A stretch of 10,136 bases of DNA from contig JAJZHT010000034.1 of assembly GCA_021804455.1 (NCBI GenBank), forward strand, positions 1-10,136, in the 5' to 3' direction. This stretch comes from Pseudomonadota bacterium. GTDB taxonomy: Bacteria > Pseudomonadota > Alphaproteobacteria > Paracaedibacterales > CAIULA01. The position numbers were made by a program, and so were the translations under genes. Every line of letters begins with the position of its first letter. The first letter of the stretch is position 1. Of this stretch, positions 6,424 to 10,136 are shown piece by piece. Below the pieces are notes generated by a model. The model was given only the letters and a program-made list of their open reading frames with translations, was not told where the DNA came from and did no database searches.

Positions 6424-6861
6424 GTGACTGTTTTATCCCTTAACAAGCGGTTATCTTACAGCCGCCAGCAACTTTTCAACCTTGTGGCTGATGTGGAAAA
6501 CTATCCCAGTTTCGTACCTGGAATTTTAAAGACAAAGGTTATTCCTTTAGATGCCTTCCAATTTCAATCGGAAGTCTTCTTTGGGAATCGTATTTTCCAA
6601 GAGCGGTATACGTGTCTTGTGAAATTGGACCCTTTTCATCAAATTCATACGGATTCGATCCAAGGACCTTTTCAACACTTAAAAAGCCAATGGTCTTTTT
6701 ATGATGCCCAAGGGGGAGAACAAACAGATGTTCAGTTTAAAATTGATTTTATTTTTAAAAATAAGTTTATTCAGCGTTTAGCACAGCCCTTTTTCCAGGA
6801 TCTGCCAAAAGTTATGATGCAGGCCTTTGAAGAGCAGGCTAAAAAACTATACGGAATTTAA
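6424..6861 (+). CDS. Coq10-like START-domain protein (ubiquinone-binding; RatA family)
   Basis: A 145-residue single-domain protein of the polyketide cyclase/START family. The N-terminal pattern YSRQQLFNLVADVENYPSFVPG (positions about 11-32) is diagnostic of the Coq10/RatA group, and the C-terminal amphipathic helix (FFQDLPKVMMQAFEEQAKKLYG) also fits. Coq10 proteins bind ubiquinone in a hydrophobic pocket and support its use in respiration. Many database entries call bacterial members 'toxin RatA' after one E. coli report, but there is no antitoxin gene here and ubiquinone function is the better reading. The start is a GTG at 6424, five bases after the lipA stop, with no clear Shine-Dalgarno site, so translation is probably coupled to lipA. 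A lipA-coq10 pair is a familiar alphaproteobacterial arrangement. Its stop overlaps that of the convergent L,D-transpeptidase gene. Confidence 0.9.
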   Translation: MTVLSLNKRLSYSRQQLFNLVADVENYPSFVPGILKTKVIPLDAFQFQSEVFFGNRIFQERYTCLVKLDPFHQIHTDSIQGPFQHLKSQWSFYDAQGGEQTDVQFKIDFIFKNKFIQRLAQPFFQDLPKVMMQAFEEQAKKLYGI

Positions 6862-8042
6862 AGTTTTATGGGGGATTCTGGGGAGGAATCAAAATTATAA
6901 GGATCATCACTGATAAGGAGTTGCCCCTGATCATCAACCCACACTGTAAAATAGGTAAAATAAACGGGAATCGGCTGAGGCAAGGGTAATGTTTGGGTAT
7001 CCTTTTGATCAATTTTTTCCCGTAAATCCTGTAAAGAATTTTGTCCTTTCAGATCCAAGGCCCACACCGCTAACTCCAAAGGTTTGGACAATCTGATACA
7101 TCCCGATGAGAAAGCCCGCGGTATTTTGTGGAATAATTCGGGTTGGGAAGTATCATGCATATAAATGGCTTGATTATCCTCCAGATAAAACTTGATCACC
7201 CCCAAGGCATTATAAGGGCCAGGTGTTTGATGAATTCGATAGGGGAAATATCTTGATGAAAATTCTTCCCAATGGATTGATAAAACATCCACCGATTCTC
7301 CCTCACCATCATTTACAACAAAATGGTTGCGTGTCAGATAGTTGGGATCTGCCTGAATCTTTTTTAATTTATCCTTAAAAAAAATGGTGTCGGGCACATA
7401 CCAGGCTGGATTTAAAATAATCCGCGTCATTTGCGTGGTTAGTAAGGGCGTTGGACGGCTTTTCATGCCCACAATAATGTCTTGGCTATGAACTGTCGAA
7501 CTTCTTTCGATGGCATCTAAATGGTATGTTGGGATGTTCACCAAAATAAAACGGTTGGTCAACAATGGGGAAAATTTTTGCCACCGGTCCAGATTTAATT
7601 CAATTTTTCGAATCATATCCTTTGGTGTTAAATTCAAGGCCTTACAGGTTTCGCGACCAATGACCCCATCAGGATTTAAAAAATGACGCTTTTGAAACTT
7701 GATGATTGCTTGTTCTAATGAATCATCAAAATCAGGCGTCAAAGCTAAATTTTCCTCTTTCAACTGTTTTTTAATCGTCACAATAACGGGATCTTTATCT
7801 CCCTTTTTAAGGGAAGAATTTTTACATATCCATTGAGGGCTCTGGGGATCTTTTTTCTTATAATCGGCTAATAATTGTTGCAGTTTTTGGACCTGCGGCA
7901 GCAGAGCGGTTGGAGGGGAAACAGACTGCGATTGAGCTGCTCCCCCCAAAGACAATCCTATGGTTAGGATTAAGGGAAGGTAAGTCTTTATTAAGCCCCT
8001 AATCCGATACAAAATTAACGTTGACGATGAGGATTTTATCAT
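6858..8042 (-). CDS. L,D-transpeptidase, LdtD/YcbB-type (YkuD domain with peptidoglycan-binding domain)
   Basis: This periplasmic enzyme should form 3-3 crosslinks in peptidoglycan. The 394-residue product has an N-terminal hydrophobic segment (about 22-34), then a likely cleavage or anchor region near GGAAQS. A PG_binding_1-like domain spans about 77-138 (DSLEQAIIKFQKRHFLNPDGVIG region). The YkuD catalytic domain covers about 165-332. It includes NPAWYVP (211-217), His296 in YMHDT and the catalytic Cys315 in SSGCIRL (312-318). Having Ser-Ser where many YkuD proteins have Ser/Thr-His is normal for the YcbB/LdtD branch. At 394 residues it is shorter than E. coli YcbB (about 615) but in range for alphaproteobacterial members. 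ATG 8042 follows a good AAAGGAAAG site (8045-8053, minus). It lies 42 bases after the 92-residue secreted protein gene, so the two are probably cotranscribed. Confidence 0.93.
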   Translation of the reverse strand: MIKSSSSTLILYRIRGLIKTYLPLILTIGLSLGGAAQSQSVSPPTALLPQVQKLQQLLADYKKKDPQSPQWICKNSSLKKGDKDPVIVTIKKQLKEENLALTPDFDDSLEQAIIKFQKRHFLNPDGVIGRETCKALNLTPKDMIRKIELNLDRWQKFSPLLTNRFILVNIPTYHLDAIERSSTVHSQDIIVGMKSRPTPLLTTQMTRIILNPAWYVPDTIFFKDKLKKIQADPNYLTRNHFVVNDGEGESVDVLSIHWEEFSSRYFPYRIHQTPGPYNALGVIKFYLEDNQAIYMHDTSQPELFHKIPRAFSSGCIRLSKPLELAVWALDLKGQNSLQDLREKIDQKDTQTLPLPQPIPVYFTYFTVWVDDQGQLLISDDPYNFDSSPESPIKL

Positions 8043-8044
8043 AA

Positions 8045-8053
8045 CTTTCCTTT
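8045..8053 (-). promoter_or_regulatory. ribosome binding site of the L,D-transpeptidase gene
   Basis: On the minus strand AAAGGAAAG lies two to eleven bases before the ATG at 8042-8040, with AGGA placed for pairing to 16S rRNA. It supports this start over an internal Met. Confidence 0.5.
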
Positions 8054-8084
8054 ATCAGAAGGGCTTTTCCAGAACCTATCCGAC

Positions 8085-8363
8085 CTATTTTCCGTGACCA
8101 TGCAAAGGTCTTTTATCCAAATTGCACCAATAATCACTGGCTCCTTTAAAACCGATTGTTGAAGCATGGTCAACTTTTCCTCCTCGCTGCTTACAGGATT
8201 CTTTAAGTTCTTTAAGGGCTTTTTTGTGTTTTTCTGAATGTTTGTCAAACAACCCCTTATCAGGAACGGCGATGACAGGTTCCGAATAATTATCATGTGC
8301 ATAAGCATCCACAAAGGGGATAATTGCAATTAAGCTTGATAACAGGAAAAATCTTACTTTCAT
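8085..8363 (-). CDS. small secreted protein of unknown function (92 residues)
   Basis: I do not recognise a named family. The 92-residue product has a clear signal peptide: MKVR, a hydrophobic run through about residue 18 and a cleavage site at AYA|HD (22/23). That leaves about 70 mature residues. The mature part has a Lys/Glu-rich probable helix (about 40-60), then CKQRGGK (57-63) and YWC (78-80). The two Cys residues could form a disulfide in the periplasm. The C-terminus is basic and His-containing (KRPLHGHGK). A near-consensus ribosome binding site precedes the ATG at 8363, which makes this the real frame rather than the overlapping one on the same strand. It lies between ccmF and the L,D-transpeptidase gene, all on the minus strand. 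A role in envelope biology is suggested only by this context and the signal peptide. Confidence 0.8.
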   Translation of the reverse strand: MKVRFFLLSSLIAIIPFVDAYAHDNYSEPVIAVPDKGLFDKHSEKHKKALKELKESCKQRGGKVDHASTIGFKGASDYWCNLDKRPLHGHGK

Positions 8364-8372
8364 AACTGATGA

Positions 8373-8379
8373 CTCCTTC
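8373..8379 (-). promoter_or_regulatory. ribosome binding site of the 92-residue secreted protein gene
   Basis: On the minus strand GAAGGAG lies nine bases before the ATG at 8363-8361. The near-perfect match is the main reason to accept this small gene and its start. Confidence 0.65.
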
Positions 8380-8385
8380 TCTTTA

Positions 8386-8415
8386 ATTTTAAGAAATGAT
8401 ATCTCTTTCTCTCAA
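8386..8415 (-). promoter_or_regulatory. possible sigma70-type promoter for the small secreted protein and L,D-transpeptidase genes
   Basis: On the minus strand TTGAGA (8410-8415, 5 of 6) and TAAAAT (8386-8391, 5 of 6) are spaced by 18 bases in the 84-base gap after ccmF. Transcription would begin near 8379, right at the Shine-Dalgarno sequence, giving a 5' leader of only about 16 bases. The short leader lowers confidence. If real, these two genes are transcribed separately from ccmF. Confidence 0.35.
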
Positions 8416-8447
8416 AACAAGGATAAGCTTTGGGTATTAAAGAAAGG

Positions 8448-10136
8448 TTAAGACTTCATCTGAGTTTGAGAAAAAGGCCGCCGGCGTTTAAAATAAGCAA
8501 CGATACCCCCTGCCACCATCAAAATGCTCCCCAACCATAAAAAGTTAAGGAAGGGGTACTCCGTGATCTGGAAGACATAAGGTTCTTTTTCATCATCCAG
8601 TAAAACGACATAGAGATGAGACAAAAAGAAGCTGTGAAAAGAAATCTCGCTGTGGACAAGATTGAAATCGGGGTAGTACCGTCGTTCAGGCGTAAAAGAT
8701 ATGCCCGAACGTTCGGGTGATTTTTTAAAAGTTAGAGAGGCCTTTCTTGCAAAATAGGTTGGATAAAGAATTGTATCCATCTGTTCAAGGGTTATCTGTC
8801 CCCCCATTTTAAGACAAACTTCTTGATGACGAGCTAAACTCATGGTTTCTTGATGTTGTTCATAACTGGCTATAACCATTCCTAAGATCGCTGTGGCTAG
8901 GCCAAGATGGGCTAACATCATACCCATTTTTTTAAAAGTCATTCCCTTTTTAAAAAACCAAAATAAATGGCTGATGATAACCCAAAGACTGGCTGCAAAA
9001 GATAATTGTCCCAAAACAGGCATTGAATTGAAAGATAAGAACATAAGAAGCGTCGCCCCCAAAGTTATTGTAAAAGCGGGGGCTAAATGACGGGAAAGAC
9101 GGCTTAGGTTAAAATCCTCTGTTTTTTTTAACCAGGGTCCTAACCCCATTAAAAATATTAAAAAAATAGCTGGCAAAATAAACGTGCTATGAAAATATTC
9201 TGGGCGAATACTAACTTCTTTTCCGAATCCCCAAAGAACCAAGGGGTAGATCGCCGCCAAAAGAATCGACGTTATGACAAGGCCACCCAGAGGCAAGGAT
9301 CCAACCATGATCTTTGAAAAACTATTGTGAGGGGTTTGATGAACAAAAAACCGTGAACGCAGCATCAGGGTGGTTAGGCTTACAGCTGTTACGACTGAGA
9401 ACACAATCGCCAGTAAAAGTCCCCTTTGAGTATCCATCGCAAAACTATGGACAGAGGCCACTAAGCCTGAACGCACAAAGAACAACACGAATAAACAAAA
9501 AGAAAACCCTAAAAGGGCCAGGAGTAGACTGGTTCTTGTCAAGTGTTTAGGATGACTTCTTAACGTATGCAAAAGGATCGTTGATACCAACCATGGTAAT
9601 AAGGACACCGTTTCAACAGGATCCCAAAACCACCACCCTCCCCATCCTAATTCGTAATAGGCCCAAAAACTTCCCAAACCCACACCTAATGTTAACCAGG
9701 TCCAGGCTAAAAGAGTCCAACGCCGTAACGCTTGCACTTCAACGGCAGACAATTCTTTTTGCAGCAAAGCTTGCAAAGCCAGAGCAAAGGGTATAACCAA
9801 CCCTGTATAGCCCGCATAAAGACAAGGTGGATGGATACTAAGACTGGGGTCCTGTAATACAGGATTCAGTCCTTCCCCCTGAGAAGGCGGTGTTTCCAGC
9901 GTCAAAAAAGGATTGCTCGCTATCAAAATAAAGACCACTAAAACGATCAGTAAGCAACCAATAAGAGAGGTGGTGGTTTGATTGAAAGGCACAGGCAGTC
10001 TGTACCAGGCGATTGTATAATAAAGGCCCAACAAGACCACCCACAATAACATGGATCCTTCATGGTTGCCCCAAACCCCCGCAATACGGTAGAAAATAGG
10101 CTGAGTTGTATGATTATGTTGCACCACGTTCAGGAA
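8448..10136 (-). CDS. ccmF: heme lyase CcmF of cytochrome c maturation, partial (5' end outside window)
   Basis: CcmF is the large inner-membrane subunit of the System I heme lyase, which attaches heme to apocytochrome c in the periplasm. The frame is open to the right edge, giving 562 visible residues. Family sequence continues past the GTG at 10127 (Phe-Leu-Asn then Val-Val), so that GTG is internal and roughly the first 80-100 residues of a ~650-residue protein are missing. Diagnostic features, numbered from that GTG, are YRIAGVWGNHEGSMLLW (13-29), a conserved His in HPPCLYAGYTG (99-109) and the Trp-rich heme-handling WWD motif WGGWWFWDP (162-170). Many hydrophobic segments and a C-terminal membrane helix before the basic tail KRRRP complete it. 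The stop is at 8448-8450. The usual downstream ccmG/ccmH partners do not follow. Confidence 0.95.
   Translation of the reverse strand, partial: FLNVVQHNHTTQPIFYRIAGVWGNHEGSMLLWVVLLGLYYTIAWYRLPVPFNQTTTSLIGCLLIVLVVFILIASNPFLTLETPPSQGEGLNPVLQDPSLSIHPPCLYAGYTGLVIPFALALQALLQKELSAVEVQALRRWTLLAWTWLTLGVGLGSFWAYYELGWGGWWFWDPVETVSLLPWLVSTILLHTLRSHPKHLTRTSLLLALLGFSFCLFVLFFVRSGLVASVHSFAMDTQRGLLLAIVFSVVTAVSLTTLMLRSRFFVHQTPHNSFSKIMVGSLPLGGLVITSILLAAIYPLVLWGFGKEVSIRPEYFHSTFILPAIFLIFLMGLGPWLKKTEDFNLSRLSRHLAPAFTITLGATLLMFLSFNSMPVLGQLSFAASLWVIISHLFWFFKKGMTFKKMGMMLAHLGLATAILGMVIASYEQHQETMSLARHQEVCLKMGGQITLEQMDTILYPTYFARKASLTFKKSPERSGISFTPERRYYPDFNLVHSEISFHSFFLSHLYVVLLDDEKEPYVFQITEYPFLNFLWLGSILMVAGGIVAYFKRRRPFSQTQMKS

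Noticed and set aside
6424..6861. Reading the Coq10-like gene as a RatA toxin of a toxin-antitoxin pair
   Set aside because: There is no antitoxin gene beside it. The lipA neighbourhood and sequence pattern fit the ubiquinone-binding Coq10 group, and the toxin label comes from annotation transfer.
7801..8042. Degenerate or inactive L,D-transpeptidase because the usual His before Gly-Cys is Ser
   Set aside because: The Ser-Ser-Gly-Cys form is normal in the YcbB/LdtD branch; the catalytic Cys, the upstream His and the full domain are present.
8039..8329. 96-codon frame on the minus strand overlapping the 92-residue secreted protein
   Set aside because: The other frame has a signal peptide and a near-consensus ribosome binding site; this one has neither, and its composition looks like a shifted frame.

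Overview
The window looks like chromosomal DNA of an AT-rich alphaproteobacterium, and the gene content is mostly conserved housekeeping. The lineage is suggested by ubiquinone genes (UbiA, Coq10-like), a lipA-coq10 pair, an ubiA/rsmE divergent pair, a small exported SH3 protein of alphaproteobacterial style, and System I cytochrome c maturation (CcmF). The low G+C and one large unrecognised secreted protein would fit a host-associated group such as Holosporales. That placement is an inference and was not tested by any search.

Layout. Positions 1-484 (minus) hold the N-terminal half of ubiA, cut by the left edge. Only 26 bases separate its start from the divergent rsmE start. A tight plus-strand run follows: rsmE (511-1221), dut (1238-1681), an exported two-SH3-domain protein (1678-2190), znuC (2190-2948) and znuB (about 2935-3726). 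From dut to znuB each start overlaps the previous stop. A 146-base AT-rich gap with small palindromes leads to a 506-residue secreted protein of unknown function (3873-5393). Its C-terminal segment resembles the HicA-type small RNA-binding fold. Next come lipA (5513-6418, GTG start forced by an in-frame stop) and the coq10-like gene (6424-6861).

The right part is on the minus strand. Read leftwards from the right edge it holds ccmF (N-terminus outside the window), a 92-residue secreted protein (8085-8363) and an LdtD/YcbB-type L,D-transpeptidase (6858-8042). The last gene converges on coq10 with overlapping stop codons.

How the genes fit together. UbiA makes the prenylated ubiquinone precursor, Coq10-like START proteins bind ubiquinone, LipA lipoylates the 2-oxoacid dehydrogenases and CcmF attaches heme to c-type cytochromes, so respiration is a recurring theme. 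ZnuC and ZnuB form the membrane part of a zinc importer. The binding protein ZnuA and the regulator Zur are not in the window. The SH3 protein, the L,D-transpeptidase and perhaps the 92-residue protein act in the envelope.

No rRNA, tRNA, insertion sequence, CRISPR array or phage gene was seen, and no gene is visibly broken. The least explained parts are the 506-residue protein with its upstream palindrome and the small secreted protein next to the L,D-transpeptidase.
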